Shown piece by piece: positions 44,469 through 53,333 of a stretch of DNA of 64,000 bases. The position numbers were made by a program, and so were the translations under genes. Every line of letters starts with the position of its first letter. Positions within the stretch are counted from its first letter, which is position 1. The notes below the pieces were generated by a model. It saw only the letters and a program-made list of their open reading frames with translations, was not told the origin of the DNA and ran no database searches. Source of the DNA: CBDCGJ01 sp965216645 (GTDB lineage Bacteria > Pseudomonadota > Alphaproteobacteria > GCA-2731375); contig CBDCGJ010000047.1 of NCBI GenBank assembly GCA_965216645.1, forward strand, positions 1 through 64,000, read 5' to 3'.

Positions 44469-45360
44469 GGGTGGGCACATCTCGGGCGGCGTCGATAAAG
44501 GCGTCGGCCAGCGCGCGGCAGCTTGGCGCTTGCCGCCGGGCCGGCCGTTCCACCACTTGTATCATCGCCGTTCGCCGGCCGCCATGGGCCAGAGCCAGCG
44601 GCTGGACCCGTCCCGCGGCCAGAACGTCCGTCAGGCGGTGGCGTGGCATCCAGGCGAAGCCGGAGCCGGCGATCAGGGCGTCGAGGGCGCTGGCGTGGCT
44701 GGAGAAGGTCCAGCGCCGTTCCGAGCCGAGCCAGCCCGCATCGTAGTCCCGACGGCCCGAATCGCGGACCACCAGCTGGCGGTGGTCGCGCAGATCGTCG
44801 AAGGTAAGAGGCGTTGCGGCGCTATGCAGCGGATGGTCCGCCGCCGCCACGGCGATGAAATCCACCTCGATCAACGGCGTGCCGACGAAGCCGACCGGGA
44901 CGAAAGCGGAAAGCGCGAGATCGGCCCGCCCCTCCTCCAGCGCTTCCAAGGTGCCCGACAGCACCGTTTCGTGCACGTCGACCCGGGTCACCGGCGCGGC
45001 GGCTGAGAAACGGTTCAGGGCATCGATCACCAGGGCGTTGGGCACGATGGCGTCGACGGCGATCTGCAGCCGCACATCGAAACCCTGGGTCAGGGTCTTG
45101 GCCGCCGCTTCCAGCGCCGCCGCGTCGCGCAGCAGCCGCGCGCCTTGGTCCAGAAGGATCGCGCCGGCTTCGGTCAACACGGCCCGGCGGCCCTGGATTT
45201 CGAACAGCGGCAGGCCCAGACGGGCCGACAGCTCGCCGACGGCATGGCTGACCGACGACTGGCTCTTGTGCAGGGCCTGGGCGGCGGCGGCGAAACCGCC
45301 TTCCTGGCGCACGGCCACGGCGCAGCGCCATTGCTCAAGCGTGGTGAGAAGCCGGTCCAT
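44461..45360 (-). CDS. LysR-family transcriptional regulator
   Basis: The 299-residue protein has an N-terminal winged helix (GGFAAAAQALHKSQSSVSHAVGEL at residues 21-44) followed by a linker helix and two effector subdomains (RLQIAVDAIVPN and ADLALSAFVPVGF). It is divergent from the azoreductase gene over a 118-base intergenic region with dyad sites, the normal LysR layout, and is co-translated with the glycerate kinase. The effector is unknown. Confidence 0.92.
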   Translation of the reverse strand: MDRLLTTLEQWRCAVAVRQEGGFAAAAQALHKSQSSVSHAVGELSARLGLPLFEIQGRRAVLTEAGAILLDQGARLLRDAAALEAAAKTLTQGFDVRLQIAVDAIVPNALVIDALNRFSAAAPVTRVDVHETVLSGTLEALEEGRADLALSAFVPVGFVGTPLIEVDFIAVAAADHPLHSAATPLTFDDLRDHRQLVVRDSGRRDYDAGWLGSERRWTFSSHASALDALIAGSGFAWMPRHRLTDVLAAGRVQPLALAHGGRRTAMIQVVERPARRQAPSCRALADAFIDAARDVPTHD

Positions 45361-45478
45361 GACCCTTTATATCGATAAAATCGATCATATACAGCGAAAT
45401 TTTGCGATTTAACTTCGAAATTATCGATTTATCTACAAGCCTAGTGACACCGACAGCAACACCGCAAAGGGGAACGAT
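45361..45478. promoter_or_regulatory. LysR-azoreductase divergent promoter with ATCGAT dyad
   Basis: A perfect dyad ATCGAT-AAA-ATCGAT occupies 45371-45385, directly before lysR, in an AT-rich tract that is unusual for the region. A second related ATTATCGATTTATC lies about 35 bases further on, nearer the azoreductase gene. Two sites in this spacing fit a LysR tetramer regulating its neighbour and itself. Confidence 0.55.
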
Positions 45479-46099
45479 ATGACCACGCTGCTTTACATTT
45501 CATCCAGCCTGTTCGGCGATCAGGGCCAATCCAGTCAGTTGAGCGACCGCTTCGTCGCCGATTGGCGGCGCGACCATCCGGAGGGGCGGGTGATCCGCCG
45601 CGATTTGGCCGCCGCGCCGGTACCGCATCTGGATGCCACCGCGATCGGCGGCTTCATGGCCGACCCGGCGGACCGCGTCCCGGCGCAACAGGCGGCCGTG
45701 GCGCTGTCGGAAGAGCTGATCGGCGAATTGCAGGCGGCCGACGTCATTGTGCTGGGGTTGCCCATGTATAACTTCGGCATTCCCTCCACCTTGAAGGCCT
45801 GGATCGACCATGTCGCCCGTGCCGGCATCACCTTCCGGTATACGGAGAAGGGGCCCGAAGGTCTGCTGACCGGCAAGCGCGCCTATATCTTCGCCGCCCG
45901 CGGCGGTCTCTACGAAGGCACGGCGAACGACAGTCAGACGCCCTATATCCGCCAGATCCTGGGCTTCATGGGCATCACCGATGTCAAAATTGTCGCTGCA
46001 GAAGGTTTGAACATGGGCGACGATGCCAAAACCGCCGCTCTCGCCGCGGCTCGCGCGAGGATCGACGCGCTGTCCGAGACCAGGACAGCCGCCGCATAG
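45479..46099 (+). CDS. azoR: FMN-dependent NADH:quinone oxidoreductase/azoreductase
   Basis: The 206-residue flavodoxin-2 fold protein opens LLYISSSLFGDQGQSSQLS, in which the first Ser residues bind FMN phosphate. It has the MYNFGIPSTLKAWIDHVARAG motif at residues 97-117 and the FAARGGLYEG loop near residue 139, both diagnostic of AzoR. These dimers reduce quinones and azo dyes by two-electron transfer. A GGGGAACG site precedes the ATG. The divergent LysR gene is its likely regulator, perhaps sensing quinones. Confidence 0.92.
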   Translation: MTTLLYISSSLFGDQGQSSQLSDRFVADWRRDHPEGRVIRRDLAAAPVPHLDATAIGGFMADPADRVPAQQAAVALSEELIGELQAADVIVLGLPMYNFGIPSTLKAWIDHVARAGITFRYTEKGPEGLLTGKRAYIFAARGGLYEGTANDSQTPYIRQILGFMGITDVKIVAAEGLNMGDDAKTAALAAARARIDALSETRTAAA

Positions 46100-46115
46100 C
46101 GTCGGTTCGTCTATG

Positions 46116-47276
46116 TTAGGCTGGGGCGTAGATATTCATCGCGTTCTCGAAGCCTTTCAAATCGAAGGCACCGAGATTGCGGGCAAAACGGTCGCAAAGG
46201 GCGGCGAAGTCGGCGGAATAGAGGATCGGCTCGTCCAAGGGCTTGCATAGACCCTCTATTCGGCTGGCTAGGTTGACGGCCGGTCCGATGACCGTGAAAT
46301 CGAGACGCCGTTCCGCCCCGACATTGCCATACATGACTTCGCCGATATGCAGGGCAATGCCGAACTGGATCGGTTCTCCCCGGTCGATATAGATCCCCTC
46401 GATCGACGCGATCGCTTCCGCCGCCGCCGTCCGCGCCAGTTCTGCCGCTTGCCGGTCGTCGCAGCTCGCCGTGACCGGGAAGATCGCCAGTACACCGTCG
46501 CCGATGAATTTCAGTATCTCGCCGCCATGGGACATGATCGCCTCGCCCACGGCGCCGAAATAGTCGTTCAACACGGCAATGAGATTTTCCGGCGAGAGCC
46601 GGTTGGTCAGGTCGGTGAATCCGCGCAGATCGCAATACCAGATGACGGCGCGAATATTTTCGCCCATGCCGCGCTTGATGGCGCCGTCGAGAATTCGGCC
46701 GCCGGCCCGGTCGCCCACATAGGTGTCCAGTAGCACTTGCGCGGTATGCCGCATGGTCTTGATCTCGAAGAGGAGCGACAGCATGTCGCTGAGGCTCGTC
46801 AGGTCGGCGATGTCCCGTTCGGAAAAGCCGTCCGGCGACCGGGTGGCGAAGGTCACGCCCTTGGTTTCGCCATCCGAAAAAGGGAGGGGCAGGGCGAGAT
46901 AGTCGGTGAAGCCGTCGGCCCGCAAATCGGGGATCACGGGAAACTCGTTGTCTTGCGGTTCGGCCGTTATCCGATGGCGTACGGTTTTCCCCTCATTGTA
47001 AACCACATACATCGGGCTATTGAGGAACCGATCCATGGTCTCGTCCGTCAGCTGCCACTGAACCCTGTCGACGTCCTTGCCTGGCTCCCAGATAACGGTC
47101 TGCGAATTGATCTGCGGATGCAGAACCGGAATACCCGTGGTTATGCGGTCGACGGGCCAGCCGCCGTCTCGCAATTTCTCGCCAAGAGCGGTGACGATGG
47201 CGGCGATATCGGTCAGCTGGCGTCCTTCCGCCACAAGCCAACGGCGCAGGCGATCGATGTCCCGCGTGCGGCTCAC
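46116..47276 (-). CDS. Class III adenylate/guanylate cyclase with N-terminal GAF-like sensor
   Basis: The C-terminal 190 residues are a class III cyclase domain. Asp216 in YCDLRGFT and Asp260 in FIGDGVLAIFP are the two metal-binding aspartates, and NLASRIEGL near residue 345 holds the transition-state Asn and Arg. The first 180 residues resemble a GAF-like sensor (LPLPFSDGETKGVTFATR). No membrane segment is present, so it is a soluble cyclase. Its ATG overlaps the purK stop by four bases, an unexpected coupling of second-messenger synthesis to purine synthesis. Confidence 0.88.
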   Translation of the reverse strand: MSRTRDIDRLRRWLVAEGRQLTDIAAIVTALGEKLRDGGWPVDRITTGIPVLHPQINSQTVIWEPGKDVDRVQWQLTDETMDRFLNSPMYVVYNEGKTVRHRITAEPQDNEFPVIPDLRADGFTDYLALPLPFSDGETKGVTFATRSPDGFSERDIADLTSLSDMLSLLFEIKTMRHTAQVLLDTYVGDRAGGRILDGAIKRGMGENIRAVIWYCDLRGFTDLTNRLSPENLIAVLNDYFGAVGEAIMSHGGEILKFIGDGVLAIFPVTASCDDRQAAELARTAAAEAIASIEGIYIDRGEPIQFGIALHIGEVMYGNVGAERRLDFTVIGPAVNLASRIEGLCKPLDEPILYSADFAALCDRFARNLGAFDLKGFENAMNIYAPA

Positions 47277-48367
47277 GACGACGGGTCTTTCGGCCAGACT
47301 CGCGTGACGTGGCCCATCTTACGGCCAGGCCGGCTTTCGCGCTTACCGTAGAGGTGGAGATGTGCCGTCGGATCCGCCAACAACGCGGCGGCATCGTTCA
47401 CATCGTCGCCGATTAGATTACGCATTTCCGCCATGCCGTAGGCGCCCGGATCGCCCAATGGCAGGCCACAGATCGCCCGGATATGTTGCTCGAATTGACT
47501 GGTCACCGCGCCTTCGATCGTCCAATGACCGGAATTATGCACTCGTGGTGCGAACTCGTTGACGAGCAGTTCGTTGTCGTCCGTCACGAACAGCTCGATT
47601 GCCAGGACCCCGATATAGTCGAGGGCAGGCAATATTCTTGCCGCCAAGGCTTCGGCTTCTTCGGCAATCGCCGGATCAACCGGCGCCGGCGCGCGGGAGA
47701 CCTCCAGAATGTGATTTTTGTGTGTGTTCTCGCTCAGGGGGAAGCAACGAACCTCGCCGTTCAAGGCACGGGCGGCAATCACGGACACTTCGCGCTGAAA
47801 CGGGACGAAGCCTTCGAGGATCGCCGGCGCCTCGCCGATTGCCTGCCAGGCGTTGACCAAACTCTCCCGATCGTTGTCCTGGATCGCCATTTGGCCCTTG
47901 CCGTCATAGCCGAAGCGCCGGGTCTTCAAAATGCTGGGAGTCCCGAGTTCGCCAACCGCATCGACTAGGTCGTCGACGCCGTCAACTTTTTTGAAGGGGG
48001 CGGTACGGGCGCCGGCGTCTTCCGCAAACCGTTTCTCCCGCCACCTATCCTGCGCCGTTTCCAGCGCCTTCAGGCCTGGGCGGATCGGTCTCTCTTGCGC
48101 GAGCCATTTTACCGTGTCGGCGGGGACGTTTTCGAACTCATAAGTGACGACATCGACTTGAGAGGCGAAGTCCGCCAAAGCTTGCTCGTCGTCATAGGCG
48201 GCTGTGGTGACGGCGTGACTGACATCCCCTGCCGGCGGTTCCGGCGAAGGCTCGTAGATGTGACAGCGATAGCCCAGAGGTGCGGCGGCAATCGCCAGCA
48301 TACGGCCGAGTTGGCCGCCGCCAAGGATACCGATGACATTGCCGGCAGGTAGGGCGGGGGCCGACAT
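47273..48367 (-). CDS. purK: N5-carboxyaminoimidazole ribonucleotide synthase PurK
   Basis: The 364-residue ATP-grasp protein has GILGGGQLGRMLAIAAAPLG at residues 13-32, the KTRRFGYDGKGQ nucleotide loop near residue 148, EGFVPFQREVSVI near residue 186 and NEFAPRVHNSGHWTIE near residue 270. It carboxylates aminoimidazole ribonucleotide with ATP and bicarbonate in de novo purine synthesis. It follows purE by six bases and is followed by a cyclase with an overlapping start. Confidence 0.95.
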   Translation of the reverse strand: MSAPALPAGNVIGILGGGQLGRMLAIAAAPLGYRCHIYEPSPEPPAGDVSHAVTTAAYDDEQALADFASQVDVVTYEFENVPADTVKWLAQERPIRPGLKALETAQDRWREKRFAEDAGARTAPFKKVDGVDDLVDAVGELGTPSILKTRRFGYDGKGQMAIQDNDRESLVNAWQAIGEAPAILEGFVPFQREVSVIAARALNGEVRCFPLSENTHKNHILEVSRAPAPVDPAIAEEAEALAARILPALDYIGVLAIELFVTDDNELLVNEFAPRVHNSGHWTIEGAVTSQFEQHIRAICGLPLGDPGAYGMAEMRNLIGDDVNDAAALLADPTAHLHLYGKRESRPGRKMGHVTRVWPKDPSS

Positions 48368-48373
48368 CCGATT

Positions 48374-48871
48374 TCAATCCTCGTCCACCGGGCCGTCCGG
48401 CACCGCATCGGTTAGCCGCTTGCGCCAGCGCGTCAGCGCCCGCGCGACCTTATCGTCGTCTAACGCGACGACAGCCGCCGCCATCAAGCCGGCATTGGTG
48501 GCGCCGGCCTGGCCGATGGCCATGCTGCCGACCGGGATGCCGGCCGGCATCTGGACGATCGACAGAAGGCTGTCCATACCGCTGAGCGCTTTGCTTTCCA
48601 CGGGTACGCCGAAGACGGGCAGAATGGTCATGGACGCGGTCATACCCGGCAGATGGGCGGCGCCACCGGCGCCGGCGATGATCGCGCGTAAGCCGCGCCG
48701 CCTGGCCGATTTCGCGTAGTCGTACATTTTGTCTGGAGTCCGGTGCGCGGAGACGACCTTGGTCTCGTGGGCGACGCCAAGTTCCTCCAGAATTCCGGCC
48801 GCATGTTGCATGGTTTGCCAGTCCGATCGGCTGCCCATGATCACCCCGACAAGTGGCTTCGATTTCGCCAT
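48374..48871 (-). CDS. purE: N5-carboxyaminoimidazole ribonucleotide mutase PurE
   Basis: The 165-residue protein has GVIMGSRSDWQTM near residue 9, VVSAHRTPDK near residue 39 with the catalytic His, AGAGGAAHLPGM near residue 66 and GSMAIGQAGATNAGL near residue 114, all conserved in class I PurE. It converts N5-CAIR to CAIR. ATG at 48869-48871 was chosen because a GGGAGGG site lies nine bases upstream; a start seven codons earlier would include that site. Confidence 0.95.
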   Translation of the reverse strand: MAKSKPLVGVIMGSRSDWQTMQHAAGILEELGVAHETKVVSAHRTPDKMYDYAKSARRRGLRAIIAGAGGAAHLPGMTASMTILPVFGVPVESKALSGMDSLLSIVQMPAGIPVGSMAIGQAGATNAGLMAAAVVALDDDKVARALTRWRKRLTDAVPDGPVDED

Positions 48872-49049
48872 GGTCGATTGCCCTCCCGCCATCGGAAAAG
48901 CCGCGAATTATACGGCAGGCGTCCGTTAGAACAAGTGTATTCGTTTGCGCCCCAACGTTTTCGGCGTATGATCCGATGGGCGAACGGCGATTCGTTTTGG
49001 CCGTTATGTCCGCATGCGTTGAAACGTGCCTGTTGAAATAGTTGTCGAC

Positions 49050-49781
49050 ATGAAGGTCCCAGAGACACGTCCGATTGATTTTATCAAATTGCGTCGGCGC
49101 GAACGGATTGCCGCCGACCGCTATCGCAAGGCTGGGGCGTTGGTGACCAGACCGCCGGCGGACGAGGTGTCGGTGATGGGCATACCGGAGCCGGAATTGA
49201 CGCCCCGGGTACATGCGGCGATCGTCGAATTGATGGAGGAATTGGAGAGCTTGCGGCGGACACTCGGCCGCGCCCAAAAACGCATCAATTATTTGGAACG
49301 TTTGGCCGACCAGGATATTCTGGTGCCCGTGGCGAACCGGGACGGCTTTATCCGGGAATTGGCGCGAATCGTCTCCTTCAGCGAGCGCTATGGCGAGCCG
49401 AATAGTCTGCTCCTCCTTGATGTTTTCGGCATGAGACGCATTAACAATCAACATGGTTATGTCGCCGGCGACGAGGCTTTGCGGCATGTCGCCGGTATTT
49501 TGCTGGATCAGACTCGAGCGTCCGATCTTGTCGGTCGGTTGGGCGGTGACGAATTCGGCGTCATACTCTCGCGGACCAACGCCGCCGGTGCCGCGATCAA
49601 GGCGCAAGGTTTGGCGGAATCGATACGCGGGGAGCCGGTGTCGTTCGAGCCGAGCGGCTTCTTCGTCGAAGTTCAGGTCGGCACCGCGAGTTTCGAAACT
49701 GGCAAGAGTGCGAACCAACTTCTCCTCGACGCGCAAGAAAGCCTCAAGTCCAGGCTCCTGCCGCCGAACTCTGGCCGCTAA
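49050..49781 (+). CDS. GGDEF diguanylate cyclase
   Basis: The 243-residue soluble protein has a coiled region (VELMEELESLRRTLGRAQKRINYLERLA) leading into a GGDEF domain. The signature GGDEF lies at residues 165-169, and an RASD sequence five residues before it forms the c-di-GMP inhibitory I-site. It would make c-di-GMP from two GTP. The start is uncertain, since neither the ATG at 49050 nor a GTG at 49026 has a clear ribosome site. It is divergent from purE and converges with the DUF465 gene with a four-base overlap. Confidence 0.85.
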   Translation: MKVPETRPIDFIKLRRRERIAADRYRKAGALVTRPPADEVSVMGIPEPELTPRVHAAIVELMEELESLRRTLGRAQKRINYLERLADQDILVPVANRDGFIRELARIVSFSERYGEPNSLLLLDVFGMRRINNQHGYVAGDEALRHVAGILLDQTRASDLVGRLGGDEFGVILSRTNAAGAAIKAQGLAESIRGEPVSFEPSGFFVEVQVGTASFETGKSANQLLLDAQESLKSRLLPPNSGR

Positions 49782-49981
49782 GCGATAATATCGGGTTGCA
49801 GTAACGCCTCGACGCGTTGAATTAGATCGCGCAGCACCAATTTGCGTTTTTTCAGGCGTTGCAGCTTCAACTGGTCGTAAGATACCTGTTCCACCAGAGC
49901 GCCGATAGCATCATCCAAATCGCGATGCTCTTCCCTAAGTTCCAGCAGTTTCGCTCTTAATTCGTCCCGGTCGGCGGTCAT
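49778..49981 (-). CDS. YdcH-type DUF465 small protein
   Basis: The 67-residue, highly charged protein is one long helical hairpin. It has DELRAKLLELREEHRDLDDAI, then QLKLQRLKKRKLVLRDLIQRVE with the LKKRKL core of the DUF465/YdcH family. Such proteins are common and mostly uncharacterised. A second member starts on the opposite strand 126 bases away. Confidence 0.8.
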   Translation of the reverse strand: MTADRDELRAKLLELREEHRDLDDAIGALVEQVSYDQLKLQRLKKRKLVLRDLIQRVEALLQPDIIA

Positions 49982-50106
49982 GCCAGAAATACTCTCAACC
50001 CGTCATTATGCGTCAACATACCACGTGTGCCTGCAAAATTCATACTGACTCGGATGGCGAGATTTGCGTAATATGGGAAGCGTTACAATTCATGAGGAGG
50101 TGTCGA

Positions 50107-50277
50107 ATGAACGTCGAGACGCAGATCGAATCTTTGCGGGAACAGCATAAATCGCTTCAGGACCTAATCGACAAGGAAATGAACCATGTTACGCCCGACG
50201 AGCTGCGCATTTCAGAGCTGAAGAAAGAAAAGTTGCGTATTAAAGACCGTATCAATCAGCTCGAGCACGTGACTTAA
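50107..50277 (+). CDS. YdcH-type DUF465 small protein (second copy)
   Basis: The 56-residue helical protein has the family layout: IESLREQHKSLQDLIDKEM, then LRISELKKEKLRIKDRINQLE. The ATG at 50107 follows an AGGAGG site; the longer upstream frame lacks support. With the neighbour at 49778 it forms a divergent pair of paralogues. A short hairpin (CGAGCC-GAA-GGCTCG) at 50283-50297 follows its stop. Confidence 0.8.
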   Translation: MNVETQIESLREQHKSLQDLIDKEMNHVTPDELRISELKKEKLRIKDRINQLEHVT

Positions 50278-50434
50278 CACCCGAGCCGAAGGCTCGAAAC
50301 CCACCCCGAGGCGGCCGGGTTGCGACCGCCCAAGACGGCGAGGCAGATAAGCTCCAGTTGAAGGTTCGCCGAAGGGATGGTTTAACCTTTAGCACAATTC
50401 ATTAAAGAATGATCGGTACTATATAAGAATTGCC

Positions 50435-52237
50435 TTAACCGATCGCTTGCCGGTCGATCAATTGCGTTGCTGCATCGAACTGCAAGGCGGCGAGGCGGGC
50501 ATAAAGACCGTCTTGAGCGACGAGTTGCTCGTGCCGGCCGATTTCGATCACCCGGCCTTCGTCCATCACCACGATCCTGTCGGCGCGTAATACGGTCGCC
50601 AAGCGATGCGCGATAACGATGGTCGTGCGATCCTGCATCAGTTCGTCGAGCGCGGCTTGAACCATGCGTTCCGATTCGGCGTCCAAAGCACTGGTTGCTT
50701 CGTCCAATAGTAAAACCGGCGGATTGCGGAGGATGGCGCGGGCGATCGCGACACGTTGACGCTGGCCTCCGGAGAGGCGGACGCCGCGTTCGCCCAGATA
50801 GGTGTCGAAACCGTCGGGCAAGGCAGTGATGAAGTCTAGTGCATTGGCAGATGCCGCCGCTTCCCGCACTTCCTCGTCGCTGGCTTCCGGGCGGCCGTAG
50901 CGAATGTTCTCCATCGCGCTGGCCGCAAAGATCACGGGATCTTGCGGAACCAAGCCGAGATGGGCGCGAAGCGCTGTCGGTTCGATGTCGCGGACATCGA
51001 CCCCGTCAAAAAAGACGTTACCTTGTTGCGGATCGAAAAATCTTAGGATGAGCTGAAAGACCGTGGTCTTACCGGCACCGGACGGACCGACCAGGGCCAC
51101 TGTTTCGCCTGGCGCGACATTAAGGGAGAAATCGCTCAACGCGGCGCCCTGCGGTCTGGAAGGGTAGTGGAACGTAACCGCGTTCAAACCAACCTGGCCG
51201 CGGGCCGGCGCGGGCAGTGGTTTGGGCGCATCGGGCGCTTGGATATCCGACTCGCTATGCAGCAACTCCATCAAACGTTCGGTGGCGCCCGCGGCCCGTT
51301 GCAGATCGCCATAGACTTCCGAGAGCGAACCGAGGGCGCCGGCCGAGACGATGGCGTAAAAGACGAAGGCGGCGAGTTCGCCGCCCGACATGTTGCCGGC
51401 GACCACGTCCTTGGCGCCGACCCAGACCACCATGTTGACGGCACCGAAGATCAACAGCATCACCAGTGCGGTCAACCATGCCCTCGCCTTCGTCCGCTCG
51501 ACGGCGGTTTCGAACGCGCGCTCGCTGGTCTTGCGAAAGCCGAGGGCGTCGATCGCTTCATGGCAAAACGATTGCACGATCTGTACGGCGTTGAGGGTTT
51601 CTTCCGCATAGGTCGACACATCGGCGATCCGATCTTGACTGGCCCGCGACAGTCGCCGCACCCGGCGCCCGAAAATCAAGATGGGCAGCAGTACGACGGG
51701 GATCAGCACAAAAACGAAACCGGCGAGTTTGGGCGCCGTCACCACGAGCAGAATAGTGCCGCCGACAAAGGTCAGCACGTTGCGCATGGCGATGGAGGCG
51801 CTGGAGCCGACCACCGTCTGGATCAATGTGGTGTCGGTGGTAAGTCGGGAGATCACCTCGCCGACGCGGATATTGTCGAAAAAGGCCGGACTCAAAGTCA
51901 GAACATGGCCGTATATGGATTGCCGTAAATCCGCAATCACCCGCTCGCCCAACCAAGTAACGAGATAATATCGGCAAAACGTAGCGACGGCGAGCAGGGC
52001 CACGACGCCCATGAGCGCCAAAAAGTATTGATCCATCAGAACCGGATCGCCTGAGAAACCGTGATCCATCACCCGTCGGATCGCTTGGCCGATGGCTAGT
52101 ACCATGCCGGCGGCGAGGACCAAGGCCGCCACGGCACCAAATATTCGCAGACGATAAGGCCGAAGAAACGGCAATAGTCCCTGGAGCGCCGAAACAGGGC
52201 GACGTATGGGTGGTTCGCTATGGTGCGGCTGTGTCAC
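50435..52237 (-). CDS. ABCB/MsbA-type exporter (fused membrane and ATPase domains)
   Basis: The 600-residue half-transporter has six helices in residues 30-315, including the FDNIRVGEVISRLTTDTTLIQ coupling-helix region. The nucleotide-binding domain has Walker A GPSGAGKTTV near residue 395, the LSGGQRQRVAIARAI signature near residue 500, Walker B VLLLDEATSALD and an AHRLATV switch His. It would function as a homodimer exporting lipids or hydrophobic compounds. It lies divergent from rpmE, with about 200 bases between them. Confidence 0.9.
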   Translation of the reverse strand: MTQPHHSEPPIRRPVSALQGLLPFLRPYRLRIFGAVAALVLAAGMVLAIGQAIRRVMDHGFSGDPVLMDQYFLALMGVVALLAVATFCRYYLVTWLGERVIADLRQSIYGHVLTLSPAFFDNIRVGEVISRLTTDTTLIQTVVGSSASIAMRNVLTFVGGTILLVVTAPKLAGFVFVLIPVVLLPILIFGRRVRRLSRASQDRIADVSTYAEETLNAVQIVQSFCHEAIDALGFRKTSERAFETAVERTKARAWLTALVMLLIFGAVNMVVWVGAKDVVAGNMSGGELAAFVFYAIVSAGALGSLSEVYGDLQRAAGATERLMELLHSESDIQAPDAPKPLPAPARGQVGLNAVTFHYPSRPQGAALSDFSLNVAPGETVALVGPSGAGKTTVFQLILRFFDPQQGNVFFDGVDVRDIEPTALRAHLGLVPQDPVIFAASAMENIRYGRPEASDEEVREAAASANALDFITALPDGFDTYLGERGVRLSGGQRQRVAIARAILRNPPVLLLDEATSALDAESERMVQAALDELMQDRTTIVIAHRLATVLRADRIVVMDEGRVIEIGRHEQLVAQDGLYARLAALQFDAATQLIDRQAIG

Positions 52238-52440
52238 GGGGATGATTTAGCTCAAATTGGCCTCGACAGCGATCGCGCGGGTATAGCAAGCGCCGGAAGA
52301 GCAGACAATATGGCAATATCTCAGTGACAATAGCGCAAGAATGCGCGCGCCGTGGCTTGCGTTGTCGCGGTCATTGGGGTATTTACGCCGGCCAGAGATT
52401 GACGGGCTGCAATGGCGGCCCTGGAAGAGAGCCGAGAGCC

Positions 52441-52662
52441 ATGAAAAGCGATATCCATCCCGAATATCACGAGATCACCGTGGTGATGACCGACGGGACC
52501 GAGTTCAAGACCAAATCGACGTGGGGGGAGCCGGGCGATGTGCTGCGGCTCGATATCGACCCCAGCACCCATCCGGCCTGGACCGGCGGTCCGCAGCATG
52601 TGCGCGATGCCGGTCAGGTTGCGAAATTCCGCAATCGTTTCAAAGACTTCGGTCTTAAATAA
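52441..52662 (+). CDS. rpmE: Ribosomal protein L31
   Basis: The 73-residue protein begins MKSDIHPEYHEITVVMTDG and has the STWGEPGDVLRLDIDPSTHPAWTG core and the KFRNRFKDFG end of bacterial L31. It lacks the CxxC zinc motif, as is usual for the alphaproteobacterial form. The ATG at 52441 has AGAGCCGAGAG upstream. It is a large-subunit protein at the subunit bridge. A terminator follows at 52690. Confidence 0.93.
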   Translation: MKSDIHPEYHEITVVMTDGTEFKTKSTWGEPGDVLRLDIDPSTHPAWTGGPQHVRDAGQVAKFRNRFKDFGLK

Positions 52663-52689
52663 ACCGCCGAAAGGTGGCCTTTCCGGTCG

Positions 52690-52722
52690 ACGGCGCGGCA
52701 CTCTGTCGCGCCGTTGTCTTTT
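52690..52722 (+). terminator. Rho-independent terminator after rpmE
   Basis: An eight-base stem ACGGCGCG / CGCGCCGT is followed by TGTCTTTT, 27 bases past the L31 stop. Confidence 0.7.
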
Positions 52723-52791
52723 GGGCTCTTGAACCGGAAATCTGAGCACTTATCTATGGGGTATCGGGTGCCAATCGGGCCCGGTCTTTCA

Positions 52792-52852
52792 ACACGGATC
52801 CGGCCATGCGGCGGGTCCGACATTCGAGATATTGCTTCAGAAGGAGGATATC
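52792..52852 (+). promoter_or_regulatory. ROSE-like RNA thermometer upstream of hsp20
   Basis: The last hairpin of the leader (52828-52852) pairs GATAT with ATATC and then CTTC with GGAG, leaving an AGAA loop. The Shine-Dalgarno AGGAGG is buried in it. A G opposite G and a bulged U interrupt the stem next to a UGCU segment, the weak spots typical of ROSE elements. A GC-rich hairpin (CGGATCC / GGGTCCG, 52794-52820) lies upstream. The leader precedes an Hsp20 gene, the classic target. Confidence 0.65.
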
Positions 52853-52855
52853 GCT

Positions 52856-53305
52856 ATGCGAACCTACGATCTCAATCCCCTATTGCGTTCCAGCATCGGT
52901 TTCGACCGCTTCGGCCGCCTGTTCGAGCAACTTGCCCGTATGGACGAGAGCGCGCCGACCTACCCGCCCTACAATATTGAAAAGTCGGGCGAGGACGACT
53001 ACCGGATCACCATGGCGGTGGCCGGTTTCGACCAAGGCGACATCGAGTTGACGGCCAAGGAAAACACCCTGGTGGTGAAGGCCGAGACGTTGCCGGAGAA
53101 AGAAGGCGCCACCTATCTGCACCGCGGCATTGCCGCGCGTGGGTTCGAGCGGCGTTTCGAGCTGGCCGACACGATCAAAGTAGTCGGCGCCAGCATGGAA
53201 AACGGCTTGCTGCATATCGATCTCGTCCGCGAGGTGCCGGAGCACAAGAAGCCCCGCAAGATCGAAATCGGTACGGGGCCATTGCTCGAAAGCAAGGCGG
53301 CTTAA
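52856..53305 (+). CDS. Hsp20 small heat-shock protein (IbpA-like)
   Basis: The 149-residue protein has the IbpA-type N-terminus (RTYDLNPLLRSSIGFDRFGRLFEQL) and an alpha-crystallin domain from YNIEKSGEDDYRITMAVAGF to the GIAARGFERRFELAD and NGLLHIDLVREVPE strands. The C-terminal tail has KPRKIEIG, with the I-x-I anchor. ATG at 52856 lies eight bases after the AGGAGG within the thermosensor hairpin. As a holdase it keeps aggregating proteins refoldable. It is followed by a strong terminator. Confidence 0.93.
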   Translation: MRTYDLNPLLRSSIGFDRFGRLFEQLARMDESAPTYPPYNIEKSGEDDYRITMAVAGFDQGDIELTAKENTLVVKAETLPEKEGATYLHRGIAARGFERRFELADTIKVVGASMENGLLHIDLVREVPEHKKPRKIEIGTGPLLESKAA

Positions 53306-53333
53306 CGCCGGCACATCGTCCTTTATGGAACGG

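Noticed and set aside
48450..49736. Long minus-strand frame opposite the diguanylate cyclase and running into purE
   Set aside because: It covers purE in another frame and the well-formed GGDEF gene on the other strand; its residues show no family pattern.
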